From Gordonia soli NBRC 108243 (lineage in GTDB: Bacteria > Actinomycetota > Actinomycetes > Mycobacteriales > Mycobacteriaceae), in NCBI RefSeq assembly GCF_000334455.1, contig NZ_BANX01000023.1, positions 1-64,000 on the forward strand: DNA of 64,000 nt, read 5' to 3'. Within the stretch, counting starts at the first letter, position 1; each line of letters opens with the position of its first letter. The notes beneath the pieces were generated by a model. It did no database searches. It had not been told where the DNA came from and saw only the letters and a program-made list of their open reading frames with translations. The position numbers and the translations under genes were made by a program. Positions 53,562 through 62,230 of this stretch are shown one piece after another.

Positions 53562-54185
53562 ATGACCCAGCCCTCGCCGACCGTCCTCGATTCCCTGACT
53601 CGCAAACCCGACCGCGGCGGAGATCGCGCGCTGTTGGACGAGGTCCTGGACGAGGCGAGGGTCGGCACGTTGTCGACGGTGGTCGACGGGTTGCCATGGT
53701 CGGTGCCGATGCTGTTCGCGCGGTACGGCGACGACATCATCGTCCACGGCTCGACCGGTGCCGGAGCCCTTCGACATGTGGCTGCCGGTGCGCCGGTTGC
53801 GCTCTCCGCCTTCCTGATCGACGGTCTCGTCATCGCCGACACCCTGTTCGACCACTCGGCGAACTATCGGTCGGTGGTGGTCCGTGGGACCTTGGAGAAG
53901 GTCGACGACGCGATCGATGTGCTGACCGTGCTGTCGGACAAGCTGGTACCCGGCCGCTCGTCGGAGGTCCCGCAGATCACCCGCAAGGAGTCGGCGGCGA
54001 CACTCGCGTTGCGTCTGCCGATCGTCGACGGGCGGTGGATCGCGAAGGCGCGGACCGGCGGGCCGGGCATCGAGGAGTCGGAGTCGTGGACCGGGGTCGT
54101 CCCGGTGCGGAACGTCCACGACGACCCGATCACGTACACCGGTGAGACCGTCCCGGAGTCGGTGCGGAGGCTGGCTGCGGGTTAG
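53562..54185 (+). CDS. Pyridoxamine 5'-phosphate oxidase-like flavin protein
   Basis: 207 aa from ATG 53562. The split-barrel fold pattern is clear: V-G-T-L-S-T-V-V-D-G-L-P-W-S-V-P-M, D-I-I-V-H-G-S-T-G-A-G-A-L-R-H, Y-R-S-V-V-V-R-G-T-L and a long helical C-terminus. These bind FMN or F420 and reduce or oxidise small molecules. The cofactor cannot be decided. A repeat array follows downstream. Confidence 0.75.
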   Translation: MTQPSPTVLDSLTRKPDRGGDRALLDEVLDEARVGTLSTVVDGLPWSVPMLFARYGDDIIVHGSTGAGALRHVAAGAPVALSAFLIDGLVIADTLFDHSANYRSVVVRGTLEKVDDAIDVLTVLSDKLVPGRSSEVPQITRKESAATLALRLPIVDGRWIAKARTGGPGIEESESWTGVVPVRNVHDDPITYTGETVPESVRRLAAG

Positions 54186-54351
54186 GGCCGCGGTGGTCCG
54201 GCATGGTCGGCCCGGCGCGGTCGCCGTCGGGTGCGCCCCACGATCTGCTCTCGGTCCTGACACAGTCTGCCGCTGTTCCAGCCAAAATCTGCCGCCGACC
54301 CTGCCACAGGTCCTGGCAAAATCTGCCGCCGAACCTCCAGCGTCCCGCGAC

Positions 54352-54414
54352 AATCTGCCGTCCAGCGTGGTGTCGTGTGGATATTGCACGCGATCGCCGG
54401 CTGGACGGCAGATT
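54352..54414. repeat. Palindromic element with perfect 15-bp arms
   Basis: AATCTGCCGTCCAGC and GCTGGACGGCAGATT pair perfectly. The centre has GTGTGGATATTGCACGC (54375-54391), identical to the element at 17498-17568. Confidence 0.65.
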
Positions 54415-54502
54415 TTCGTCGGGCCGAGCGGCGCGGGCGGCAGATTTTGGCTGGGCCGAGCGGCGCGGGCGGCAGATTTTCGTCGGACCGAGCGGCGCGG
54501 GC
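54409..54502. repeat. 32-bp tandem array, three copies
   Basis: CAGATTTT starts units at 54409, 54441 and 54473; each unit continues with a GGGCCGAGCGGCGCGGGCGG-like stretch. It grows out of the right arm of the palindrome. Confidence 0.65.
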
Positions 54503-54523
54503 CGTCCCCCACCCGCCCGACGA

Positions 54524-56077
54524 TCAGCGCTGTCGCAACAGGAAGCGCTGGATCTTGCCGCTCGGGGTCTTCGGCAACTCGTCCACGAAGTGGACCGTCC
54601 GCGGGTAGGCGTGGGCGGCGAATCCGGTCTTGACCAGCTGCTGCAGCTCGGCCTCGAGCGCATCGGAGCCGTCGACGTCCGGGCCGAGGACGACGAAGGC
54701 CTCGAGTACCTCGCCGCGCAGTTCGTCCGGGCGCCCGACGACCGCCACATCGACCACCGACGGATGCGTGATCAGTACGCTCTCCACATCGAACGGCCCG
54801 ATCCGGTAGCCGGCCATGATGATCACGTCGTCGTCGCGTGCGGTGAAGAAGTAGCGCCCGTCGTCGTCGACCCGACCGGTGTCGCCGGTGAGGTACCAGG
54901 CGCCGTCCTCGGTGAAGCGGGCCGCGGTCTTGTCCGGGGCGTCGAGGTAGCCGGTGAAGAAGATCAGCGGGCTGTTGGCGACGTCGATGGCGATCTGGCC
55001 GTCGACGATGCCGGTCGCGTAGCCGGGCATCGGGAACCCCATCGACCCCGGGACGACGTCGACGCGGACATCGTCGTGCCAGTGGTTGTTGATGAACATG
55101 CCGTGCTCGGTCTGGCCGTAGTGGTCACGCACCTCGGTGCCGAGAGCGCTTCGCGCCCAATCGATCACGTCGGGGGTCAGCGGCTCGCCCGCCGAGGAGG
55201 CGCGTCGCAGCGAGAAGCCGGAGATGGACGAGTCTTTGCTCAGGGTGCGGTAGACCGTCGGGGCGCTGGCGAAGTTGGTGACGCCCAACTCGGTGAGGAT
55301 GCGGGCGGTCAGTGCGGCCGAGAAACCCGCGTGCAGCAGGATGTTCGGGCGGCCGATGGCCAGCGGGCCGAGGACGCCGTAATAGAGGCCGTATGCCCAG
55401 CCGGGGTCGGCGGCGTTCCAGAACACGTCGTCGGCCGACACGTCCAGGCCGTAGGTCATGTAGCAGGAGAACGCGGCCAACGCCCGGACCGGGACCGGCA
55501 CCCCCTTCGGCGCACCGGTGGTTCCGCTGGTGAACAGCAGGATGAGGGTGCCGTCACCACCGACGGCGACCGACTGTTCCAGCGGAACCGAACCGTCCAC
55601 CAAGCCGTCGAACTGGTCGCCGGCGACGATCGTGGTGACGTCGATACCGTCGAGTTTGTCGACCTGACTCGGTTCGGTGACCACCACCCGAGCGCCGCCC
55701 GCGGTCAACCGCATCTCGATCGCAGGCGCCGCGAACGCGGTGAAGAGCGGTATGTAGATCGCTCCCAGTCGGGCGATGGCCAGCAGGGAGACCACCAGCT
55801 CGGACCGCTTGCCCATCAGCACGCCGACGGTGTCGCCGCGACCGATGCCGAGGTCGGCGAGCGCGGTGGCGAACCGCTTGGACGCATCCGCCAACTCACC
55901 GAAGGTCAGATTCGTGGCGATCAGCCGATCCCCGTCGACCTCGACCGTCGTGAAGGCGACGGCACTCGGTTCCTGGCGGTCCACCAGCAGTGATGCGGCG
56001 TCGGCGTCGGTTGCGCCGAAGGTGGCGAGCCATTCCTGCACGGCGCGGTCGACGGGTGCGGGGGCGGTTTGTGTCAT
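54524..56077 (-). CDS. AMP-dependent acyl-CoA synthetase
   Basis: 517 aa. ATP-loop L-F-T-S-G-T-T-G-A-P-K-G, adenylate motif Y-G-Q-T-E-H-G, L-T-G-D-T-G-R and the C-terminal catalytic-lysine motif T-P-S-G-K-I-Q-R are all intact. It activates a carboxylic acid (acyl or aryl) to its CoA thioester via AMP. Divergent from a GAF-LuxR regulator that probably controls it. The substrate is not identifiable. Confidence 0.85.
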   Translation of the reverse strand: MTQTAPAPVDRAVQEWLATFGATDADAASLLVDRQEPSAVAFTTVEVDGDRLIATNLTFGELADASKRFATALADLGIGRGDTVGVLMGKRSELVVSLLAIARLGAIYIPLFTAFAAPAIEMRLTAGGARVVVTEPSQVDKLDGIDVTTIVAGDQFDGLVDGSVPLEQSVAVGGDGTLILLFTSGTTGAPKGVPVPVRALAAFSCYMTYGLDVSADDVFWNAADPGWAYGLYYGVLGPLAIGRPNILLHAGFSAALTARILTELGVTNFASAPTVYRTLSKDSSISGFSLRRASSAGEPLTPDVIDWARSALGTEVRDHYGQTEHGMFINNHWHDDVRVDVVPGSMGFPMPGYATGIVDGQIAIDVANSPLIFFTGYLDAPDKTAARFTEDGAWYLTGDTGRVDDDGRYFFTARDDDVIIMAGYRIGPFDVESVLITHPSVVDVAVVGRPDELRGEVLEAFVVLGPDVDGSDALEAELQQLVKTGFAAHAYPRTVHFVDELPKTPSGKIQRFLLRQR

Positions 56078-56183
56078 CGTGAACCTCGATCATCTGGGTA
56101 AGCTGGATCACAGTGTCAGGCCGCGCGGCGGCGCGCGACACCCCCCGATGAGGGGGCGGATGAGCGGCGAGAGAGGGACCACC

Positions 56184-56999
56184 ATGGCCGACGCCGTGCT
56201 GCGGGGTCCGTTGACCGACGCCCTGCGTAGGGTCCGCCGGCACAGCGGTGTGCCGCTCGCCTTCGGTGGCGTGGTCGAGGACGCCGCCAATCTGCGGCTC
56301 AAGCACTTCGTCGGAACCACGGTCGGTGCGTTGGACGGCGTCGCTGTCGATGTCGGGCACGGCTTGGGCGGCAAGGTCATCGCCCTGAACCGACCGATCG
56401 TCGTCGACGACTACCTGAAGACGCCCCGAATCACCCATCGCTACAACCAGATCATCGCCGCCGAGGGGCTGCGCGCCATGGCCGCGGCGCCGGTAATCGT
56501 CGACCGGTCTCCCATCGCTGTCCTGTACGGAGCTCTGCACACCACCGACCCGATCGGCGACCGCACCCTGCAGGTCCTCGCGACCGAGGCTCGTGCGGTG
56601 GAGCAGCAGGTCGTCGCGGCACGCGCGGTGGTCGAGCACGATGGCCGCACACCCGAGGTCAGCGCTCTGCGCGACCGTCTCGCCGGGGCCTACGCGCAGT
56701 TGCGGCTCGTCGCACGCGAGCTGGACGACGCCGAGCTCGCGGATCAGCTCCAGCGCATCAGCGATTCGCTGCTCGATGGGGCGCGGTCGACGGAGCAGCC
56801 CACTGTCTCGCTCACCGCCCGGGAGGTCGACGTGCTGGCCTCCGTTGCTCTCGGACACTCGAATGCGCGCATCGCCGAGACCCTCGGCGTCACAGCGATG
56901 ACCGTGAAGGGGTACGTCAAGGATGCGATGCGCAAGCTCGATGCGTCGACGCGCCTCGAGGCTGTCGTGCGCGCGCGGGCGGTCGGGATTCTGCCCTGA
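56184..56999 (+). CDS. GAF-LuxR transcriptional regulator
   Basis: 271 aa from ATG 56184, with GAGAGGGA upstream. N-terminal GAF-like sensor (about 20-140; G-L-G-G-K-V-I-A-L-N-R-P-I-V-V-D-D-Y), a helical linker (about 155-200) and a C-terminal LuxR-type HTH (about 210-270; L-T-A-R-E-V-D-V-L-A-S-V-A-L-G-H-S-N-A-R-I-A). It lacks a response-regulator receiver. Divergent from the acyl-CoA synthetase gene; a C5 hairpin lies just before its ribosome site. Confidence 0.85.
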   Translation: MADAVLRGPLTDALRRVRRHSGVPLAFGGVVEDAANLRLKHFVGTTVGALDGVAVDVGHGLGGKVIALNRPIVVDDYLKTPRITHRYNQIIAAEGLRAMAAAPVIVDRSPIAVLYGALHTTDPIGDRTLQVLATEARAVEQQVVAARAVVEHDGRTPEVSALRDRLAGAYAQLRLVARELDDAELADQLQRISDSLLDGARSTEQPTVSLTAREVDVLASVALGHSNARIAETLGVTAMTVKGYVKDAMRKLDASTRLEAVVRARAVGILP

Positions 57000-57036
57000 C
57001 CTGGAGTGGTCTCGTGGGTGACCGCGGCTGAGTTCT

Positions 57037-57109
57037 CGGATTTCTGACACGTCACACGCCTGGGCCGTGGATGGCGCACAGCGGCCGCCGCTCAGGTGTC
57101 AGGAATCCG
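57037..57109. repeat. 73-bp palindromic repeat, copy 1
   Basis: Ends CGGATTTCTGACAC and GTGTCAGGAATCCG pair with one mismatch. The centre carries GCCGTGGATGGCGCACAGC. Almost identical to copy 3. Confidence 0.75.
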
Positions 57110-57143
57110 GTGGGGTGGGTTGATGGCCGGAGTCCGGGGATTT

Positions 57144-57216
57144 CGGATTTCTGGCATGTCAGCGTGCCGTGCTGTGGATGGTGCACAGCTGTTGCCGGTG
57201 AGGTGTCAGGAATCCG
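57144..57216. repeat. 73-bp palindromic repeat, copy 2
   Basis: Same length and ends, more diverged in the centre (CTGTGGATGGTGCACAGC), with compensating changes that keep a dyad. Confidence 0.7.
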
Positions 57217-57281
57217 GCCAGGGCGGAAGCCGACTCAGGCCGCCGGGTCATCGAGCAAAGGGGGTAACGAGTCCGGGATCT

Positions 57282-57354
57282 CGGATTTCTGACACGTCAC
57301 AGGCCTGGGCCGTGGATGGCGCCCAGCGGCCGCCGCTCAGGTGTCAGGAATCCG
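57282..57354. repeat. 73-bp palindromic repeat, copy 3
   Basis: Same length and ends; the centre GCCGTGGATGGCGCCCAGC differs from copy 1 by only a few bases. Confidence 0.75.
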
Positions 57355-57381
57355 AAAACCTGGCGGCCCAGCCCACGGAGT

Positions 57382-57651
57382 TCAGTGGTCGCGCAGCTTC
57401 TCGATCAGCTCGTCCTTGTTCAGGTCGGAGTAGCCGGTGAGGTCGAGTTCTTTGGCGCGTTCCTTGAGTTCGTCGACAGTCCAGTCCTCGTAGGAACCCG
57501 ACTCTCCGCCGGACTTGCCGACCTCAGAGCGCCCCTTGTTCGCCGACGCATTGGCGATCCGCGCCGACTTCTCCTTGGAGTTCCCCTCGTCGCGGAGCTT
57601 CTCGTACAGCTCGTCGTCCTTGACCGACGGCCCGGGATCACGTTGCGGCAT
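57382..57651 (-). CDS. DUF7218 family protein with Rho-N/SAP-like C-terminus
   Basis: 89 aa from ATG 57651, with GAGGAGG upstream. The N-terminal half (D-D-E-L-Y-E-K-L-R-D-E-G-N-S-K-E-K-S-A-R-I-A-N) matches DUF7218. The C-terminal 35 residues (T-V-D-E-L-K-E-R-A-K-E-L, G-Y-S-D-L-N-K-D-E-L-I-E-K-L) form a Rho N-terminal/SAP-like nucleic-acid-binding motif, which also ends the divergent neighbouring protein. Confidence 0.75.
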   Translation of the reverse strand: MPQRDPGPSVKDDELYEKLRDEGNSKEKSARIANASANKGRSEVGKSGGESGSYEDWTVDELKERAKELDLTGYSDLNKDELIEKLRDH

Positions 57652-57872
57652 CTGGTCCTCCTCGTGTCTCAGGGGCGGCGGGCCGGGGACGGTGCCCGCG
57701 CCGCGCGCCCCGCGCGGTCGTGCCCGGAGCCGACATCGGTGGAGTCGGCAGGACGACCGGGCGCGACATGCCGTCGCGGATACCCCGTCGAACAGGGACG
57801 AAACACCCGCAGACGGATAGGTTGGTGACGAACCGAGACCCATCTGGGTACCGCAACGACGAGGGGCGCGTC

Positions 57873-58754
57873 ATGGGTAAGAAGAAGCGATTGATCGGCC
57901 GACTGGAATCCGAGATCGACTCGCTCAAGGGCGAACTGGCGAAGTTGGAGAAGAAGGCACGTAAGCGGGTCGGCAAAGCAGAGGCACGTGCCGTTGCACT
58001 GCAGGATGCGTTGCACAAGCTCGCATCCCCGGCAGTGAAGCTCCCGAAGGCGAAGCAGCGCACCGATGCCGGGGGCGAGACCGTCGGGGTCGCTGCGTCC
58101 GGCAAGAAGAAGTCCGCCGACAAGAAGCCAGTCGAGCCGACGAAGGCGGCCGACCCGACGTCGAGTAAGAAGCCCGACGACAAGAAGTCCGGCGACAAGA
58201 AGTCCGGAGCCACGAAGACCGCCGCCAAGAAGCCGGCCGCCAAGTCCGGTTCTGCGACCACCTCGACCGCAACACCGACATCCGAGAAGCCCGCCGCGAC
58301 CAAGCCCGCCGCACCCAATTCTTCGGCACCCAAGCCCGCCGCGACCAAGCCCGCCGCACCCAAGCCCGCGGCGACCGAGCCCAGCCCGACCACCGCGACT
58401 GAGGCAACCGGTGGGACGAAGGCAACCGCGAAGAAGGCAAGCCCCGCGAAGTCGACTGCCAAGAGCGCTCCCGCGAAGTCGACCCCGGCAGCTGCAACCA
58501 AACCCCAGACAACCAAACCCCCGACGCCCAAGAAACCGACGGCGAAACCTCAGACGCCCAAAACCCCGGCCCCCGCGAAGAAGACGGCCGCCCCGCGGAA
58601 GTCGACCACGGCGACCGGCGCCGCGGCCCGCACGACCCCGACACGCCGTGCCGGTGGCCCCACCGTCGCCGATCTCCGCACCCAGGCGAAAGCCAAGGGG
58701 ATACGCGGATATTCGACGATGACGAAGGCGCAGCTGCTCGACGCACTCGGCTGA
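57873..58754 (+). CDS. Histone H1-like Lys/Ala/Pro-rich protein with Rho-N/SAP-like C-terminus
   Basis: 293 aa from ATG 57873. Residues 1-45 form a basic helical coiled-coil. Residues about 70-255 are a low-complexity K/A/P/T-rich tail (repeated A-A-T-K-P-A-A-P-K-like units), like the DNA-compacting tails of actinobacterial HupB or H1-like proteins. Residues 260-293 (V-A-D-L-R-T-Q-A-K-A-K-G-I-R-G-Y-S-T-M-T) form a Rho-N/SAP-like domain. Probably nucleoid-associated. Confidence 0.75.
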   Translation: MGKKKRLIGRLESEIDSLKGELAKLEKKARKRVGKAEARAVALQDALHKLASPAVKLPKAKQRTDAGGETVGVAASGKKKSADKKPVEPTKAADPTSSKKPDDKKSGDKKSGATKTAAKKPAAKSGSATTSTATPTSEKPAATKPAAPNSSAPKPAATKPAAPKPAATEPSPTTATEATGGTKATAKKASPAKSTAKSAPAKSTPAAATKPQTTKPPTPKKPTAKPQTPKTPAPAKKTAAPRKSTTATGAAARTTPTRRAGGPTVADLRTQAKAKGIRGYSTMTKAQLLDALG

Positions 58755-58898
58755 TCCGCTTCGCCGGACGGCGCAATGCGCGGCGATCGACCACGAGGGG
58801 TGTCCGGCGGATGAACGTGTTCTCATGGCCTGCACCGCATGGATAAGGTGGGGTGACACGCCGTCGTGATGGACGTCGGCAGGAAGGGCACGAATCGC

Positions 58899-59987
58899 AT
58901 GTCGCAGACCGTCAGGGGAGTCATCTCGCGCAGTACCAAGGCACCGACCGAGGTGGTCGATGTCGTCATCCCGGACCCGGGTGCGCGGGATGTGATCGTG
59001 AAGATCCAGGCCTGCGGCGTCTGCCACACCGACCTCGCCTACCGCGACGGCGGCATCAACGACGAGTACCCCTTCCTGCTGGGCCACGAGGCGGCGGGCA
59101 TCGTCGAGACCGTCGGGTCCGACGTGACACATGTCGAGGTCGGCGACTTCGTGGTCCTCAACTGGCGCGCGGTGTGCGGTCAGTGTCGCGCGTGTAAGCG
59201 CGGACGACCCTGGTACTGCTTCGACACCCACAACGCATCCGTCCCGATGACGCTCACCGACGGCACCGAGCTCACCCCGGCTCTCGGCATCGGTGCGTTC
59301 GCCGAGAAGACCCTCGTCCACGAGGGCCAGTGCACCAAGGTGAACCCGGAGACCGATCCGGCTGTGGCCGGGCTGCTGGGATGTGGCGTGATGGCCGGTC
59401 TCGGTGCCGCCATGAACACCGGCAATGTCGGTCGCGGCGACTCGGTCGCGGTCATCGGTTGTGGCGGCGTCGGCGACGCAGCCATCGCCGGAGCGCGTCT
59501 GGCCGGTGCGACCACCATCATCGGTATCGACCGTGACCCCGCGAAACTGGAGTGGGCCACCGACCTCGGTGCCACCCACACCATCAACGCGGCCGAGGTC
59601 GACGATCTGGTGACCGCGGTCCAGGACCTCACCGACGGCTTCGGCGTGGACGTCGTGGTCGAGGCGGTCGGACGGCCGCAGACCTACACCGACGCCTTCT
59701 ACGCGCGTGACCTCGCCGGAACCGTCGTGCTCGTCGGCGTGCCGACGCCCGACATGAAGCTCGAGCTGCCGCTCATCGACTTCTTCTCGCGCGGTGGCGC
59801 ACTGAAGTCGTCCTGGTACGGCGACTGCCTGCCGGAGCGCGACTTCCCGATGCTCATCGACCTCTACGAGCAGGGCCGTCTCCCGCTCGACAAGTTCGTC
59901 ACCGAGCGCATCGGTCTCACCGACATCGAGGACGCGTTCGCGGCGATGGAGCAGGGCAAGGTCCTGCGATCGGTGGTCGAGCTCTGA
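58899..59987 (+). CDS. mscR: S-nitrosomycothiol reductase / mycothiol-dependent formaldehyde dehydrogenase
   Basis: 362 aa from ATG 58899, exactly the length of mycobacterial MscR, with closely matching sequence from [10 protein letters not shown] onwards. Zn-dependent medium-chain dehydrogenase: A-C-G-V-C-H-T-D (catalytic Zn Cys), G-H-E-A-A-G, structural-Zn C-G-Q-C-R-A-C...Y-C, and NAD motif G-C-G-G-V-G. It oxidises the mycothiol-formaldehyde adduct and reduces S-nitrosomycothiol. Followed without gap by its usual metallo-hydrolase partner. Confidence 0.9.
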   Translation: MSQTVRGVISRSTKAPTEVVDVVIPDPGARDVIVKIQACGVCHTDLAYRDGGINDEYPFLLGHEAAGIVETVGSDVTHVEVGDFVVLNWRAVCGQCRACKRGRPWYCFDTHNASVPMTLTDGTELTPALGIGAFAEKTLVHEGQCTKVNPETDPAVAGLLGCGVMAGLGAAMNTGNVGRGDSVAVIGCGGVGDAAIAGARLAGATTIIGIDRDPAKLEWATDLGATHTINAAEVDDLVTAVQDLTDGFGVDVVVEAVGRPQTYTDAFYARDLAGTVVLVGVPTPDMKLELPLIDFFSRGGALKSSWYGDCLPERDFPMLIDLYEQGRLPLDKFVTERIGLTDIEDAFAAMEQGKVLRSVVEL

Positions 59988-60622
59988 TGACGGCGTCGGA
60001 CCTGCGGATCGACAACGTCGTCACCTCCGGCCAGTTCTCACTGGACGGCGGCACCTGGGACGTCGACAACAACATCTGGCTCGTCGGTGACGACTCCGAG
60101 GTCGTCATCATCGACGCGGCCCACGATGCGGCCCCGATCCTCGAGGCCGTCGGCGATCGCACCGTGAAGGCGATCCTGCTGACCCACGGGCACAACGACC
60201 ACATCACCGTGGCGCCGGAGTTGTCGACTGCGACCGGTGCGCCGATCCTGCTGCACCCGGGCGACGACATGCTGTGGAACGAGACCCATCCCGACGTGAC
60301 GCACGTCGACCTCGAGGACGGCCAACAGGTCGACGTCGCCGGTACGACCCTGCGGGTCATCAACACCCCGGGGCACTCCCCGGGATCGTCGGTGGTCCAC
60401 GTGCCCGAGGCGGGAGTGCTGTTCAGCGGCGACACCCTGTTCCAGGGCGGACCGGGTGCGACCGGCCGGTCGTACTCGAGCTTCCCGACGATCATCGGCT
60501 CCATCCAGGAGAAGATCTTCACCCTGGACCCGGCGACGAAGGTCTACACCGGTCACGGCGACGGCACCACCGTCGGTGACGAGTCACCGCATCTGGAGGA
60601 ATGGATTCGCCGGGGTAGCTGA
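59987..60622 (+). CDS. Metallo-beta-lactamase-fold hydrolase, MscR partner (Rv2260-like)
   Basis: 211 aa. The ATG shares a base with the mscR stop. Zinc motif L-L-T-H-G-H-N-D-H-I, P-G-H-S-P-G-S, F-S-G-D-T-L-F and a late G-H-G-D-G are glyoxalase II-like. In mycobacteria the same pair occurs; the hydrolase is thought to cleave formyl- or acyl-mycothiol produced by MscR. That role is inferred from pairing. Confidence 0.85.
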   Translation: MTASDLRIDNVVTSGQFSLDGGTWDVDNNIWLVGDDSEVVIIDAAHDAAPILEAVGDRTVKAILLTHGHNDHITVAPELSTATGAPILLHPGDDMLWNETHPDVTHVDLEDGQQVDVAGTTLRVINTPGHSPGSSVVHVPEAGVLFSGDTLFQGGPGATGRSYSSFPTIIGSIQEKIFTLDPATKVYTGHGDGTTVGDESPHLEEWIRRGS

Positions 60623-60631
60623 TCGTTCGCA

Positions 60632-60662
60632 CTCCTCGGATCGCGACACGTGGTCCGAGGAG
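60632..60662 (+). terminator. 9-bp-arm hairpin downstream of the mscR operon
   Basis: CTCCTCGGA and TCCGAGGAG pair perfectly around a 13-nt loop, 10 bp past the operon stop. Likely terminator. Confidence 0.55.
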
Positions 60663-60722
60663 CCCAGCCCCCAAAAGCCCAGCCCCCAAAAGCCCATGCC
60701 CGAAAAGCGCATGCCCGAGTAG
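60663..60722. repeat. 15-bp tandem repeat, four units
   Basis: Two identical CCCAGCCCCCAAAAG units, then two degenerate ones (CCCATGCCCGAAAAG, CGCATGCCCGAGTAG). It follows the hairpin directly. Not coding as far as seen. Confidence 0.6.
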
Positions 60723-60791
60723 TGCACTCGCACGAACCGAAAACCCGAGACCGACGTTGGACCGGTCGAGACGCGGAGTAACGTCCCCGCG

Positions 60792-62168
60792 GTGAGTGAA
60801 TCCCCTGCGCAGTCGGCACCGTCGGCCGACGCCGTCGTGCCGCCTCCCGTCCCGCGCAGCCGCATCGTCATCGCGTCGATGGTCGGGACCAGCATCGAGT
60901 TCTTCGATTTCTACATCTATGCGACCGCCGCGGTCCTCGTGTTCCCGACGCTCTTCTTCCCCAAGGGTGATCCCACGGTCGCCTTGTTGTCGTCGTTCGC
61001 GACCTTCGGCCTCGCCTTCGTCGCGCGCCCGATCGGCTCGATCCTGTTCGGACACTTCGGAGATCGGATCGGCCGCAAGGCCACACTCGTCGGCTCGCTG
61101 TTGACGATGGGCATCGCGACCTTCGTGATCGGTCTGCTGCCCACCTACGACAGCGTCGGCTATCTCGCGCCCGCGCTCCTCGCCCTGCTCCGCTTCTGCC
61201 AGGGACTCGGGCTCGGCGGCGAATGGTCGGGGGCCGCGCTGCTCGCGACCGAGACCGCGAAACCGGGCAAGCGTGCCTGGGCGGCGATGTGGCCGCAGCT
61301 CGGTGCGCCGATCGGCTTCTTCTTCGCCAACGGCACCTTCTTGCTCCTGCTGGTGTGGCTCGACTTCGATGCGAAGACCGCCGCGAGCAACCACGCGTTC
61401 CTCACCTGGGGCTGGCGAATCCCGTTCCTGGCCAGCGCGATCATGGTGGTCGTCGGACTCTATGTGCGACTCAAGCTGACCGAGACCCCGGTCTTCGCGC
61501 AGGCCGTCGCCGAGGGCAAGAAGGTCAAGGCGCCGCTGGCCGAGGTCGTGAAGACGAGTTGGCGACCGTTGATCATCGGCACGTTCATCATGCTGGCGAC
61601 GTACACGCTCTTCTACATCGTCACCACATGGACGACCTCGTACGGCACCGGCAAGGTGGTCGACCGATCCGGTGTCGAGGTCTCGATCAACTACAGCGAC
61701 TTCCTCGGACTGCAGCTGATCGCGGTGCTGTTCTTCGCCGCATTCGTCCCGGTGTCCGGTCTGCTCGCCGACCGCTACGGCCGCCGGCCGGTGCTGATCC
61801 TCATCACCGCAGGCATCATCCTGTTCGGGATCTCGTTCGGCTGGTTCATCTCTCCCGAGTCGGTCACCGACACCGTGATGCTGGTCTTCCTGGTGGTCGG
61901 CATGTCGTTGATGGGGCTGACGTTCGGTCCGATGAGCGCGATCCTGCCGGAGCTCTTCCCGACCAACGTCCGTTACACGGGCTCGGGCATCTCGTACAAC
62001 GTCGCCTCGATCCTCGGTGCGGCGGTCGCGCCGTTCATCGCCACCTGGCTGGTGCACGACTACGGCGTCGCCTGGGTCGGTGTCTACCTGGCCATCGCCG
62101 GCGTGCTCACCCTGATCGCGCTGTTCTCCGCGCGTGAGACCAGGGATGTCTCGCTGACCGACGTCTGA
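60792..62168 (+). CDS. MFS metabolite:H+ symporter (MHS family)
   Basis: 458 aa from GTG 60792. TM1 motif G-T-S-I-E-F-F-D-F-Y-I-Y-A-T-A, motif A G-H-F-G-D-R-I-G-R-K and G-L-G-L-G-G-E-W-S-G-A are hallmarks of the MHS (ShiA/ProP-like) branch, 12 TMs. It imports small carboxylates or osmolytes with protons. The substrate is not determinable. Confidence 0.85.
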   Translation: MSESPAQSAPSADAVVPPPVPRSRIVIASMVGTSIEFFDFYIYATAAVLVFPTLFFPKGDPTVALLSSFATFGLAFVARPIGSILFGHFGDRIGRKATLVGSLLTMGIATFVIGLLPTYDSVGYLAPALLALLRFCQGLGLGGEWSGAALLATETAKPGKRAWAAMWPQLGAPIGFFFANGTFLLLLVWLDFDAKTAASNHAFLTWGWRIPFLASAIMVVVGLYVRLKLTETPVFAQAVAEGKKVKAPLAEVVKTSWRPLIIGTFIMLATYTLFYIVTTWTTSYGTGKVVDRSGVEVSINYSDFLGLQLIAVLFFAAFVPVSGLLADRYGRRPVLILITAGIILFGISFGWFISPESVTDTVMLVFLVVGMSLMGLTFGPMSAILPELFPTNVRYTGSGISYNVASILGAAVAPFIATWLVHDYGVAWVGVYLAIAGVLTLIALFSARETRDVSLTDV

Positions 62169-62230
62169 GCGAGAGGGCCGGCCGGACGAGTCGGACCGGA
62201 GATGTCGGTGGCGGATGGCACGATCGGGTC

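Larger units (their letters stand above)
54186..54523. other. 338-bp intergenic repeat array between convergent genes
   Basis: It holds AAAATCTGCCGCC motifs near 54290 and 54318, the palindrome 54352-54414 and a 32-bp tandem array 54409-54502. No gene. Confidence 0.6.
57000..57381. other. 382-bp intergenic region with three palindromic repeats
   Basis: No gene. It holds the three 73-bp repeat units listed separately. It is bounded by the stops of the GAF-LuxR gene and the DUF7218 gene, which converge on it. Confidence 0.7.

Noticed and set aside
50062..60722. CRISPR array
   Set aside because: Repeats at 50.06, 54.4, 57.0 and 60.66 kb are tandem or palindromic without unique spacers of constant length, and no cas gene is present.
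60519..62057. 512-residue minus-strand frame opposite the MHS symporter
   Set aside because: Glu/Arg/Asp-rich shadow frame without domain features; the plus strand encodes a clear transporter.
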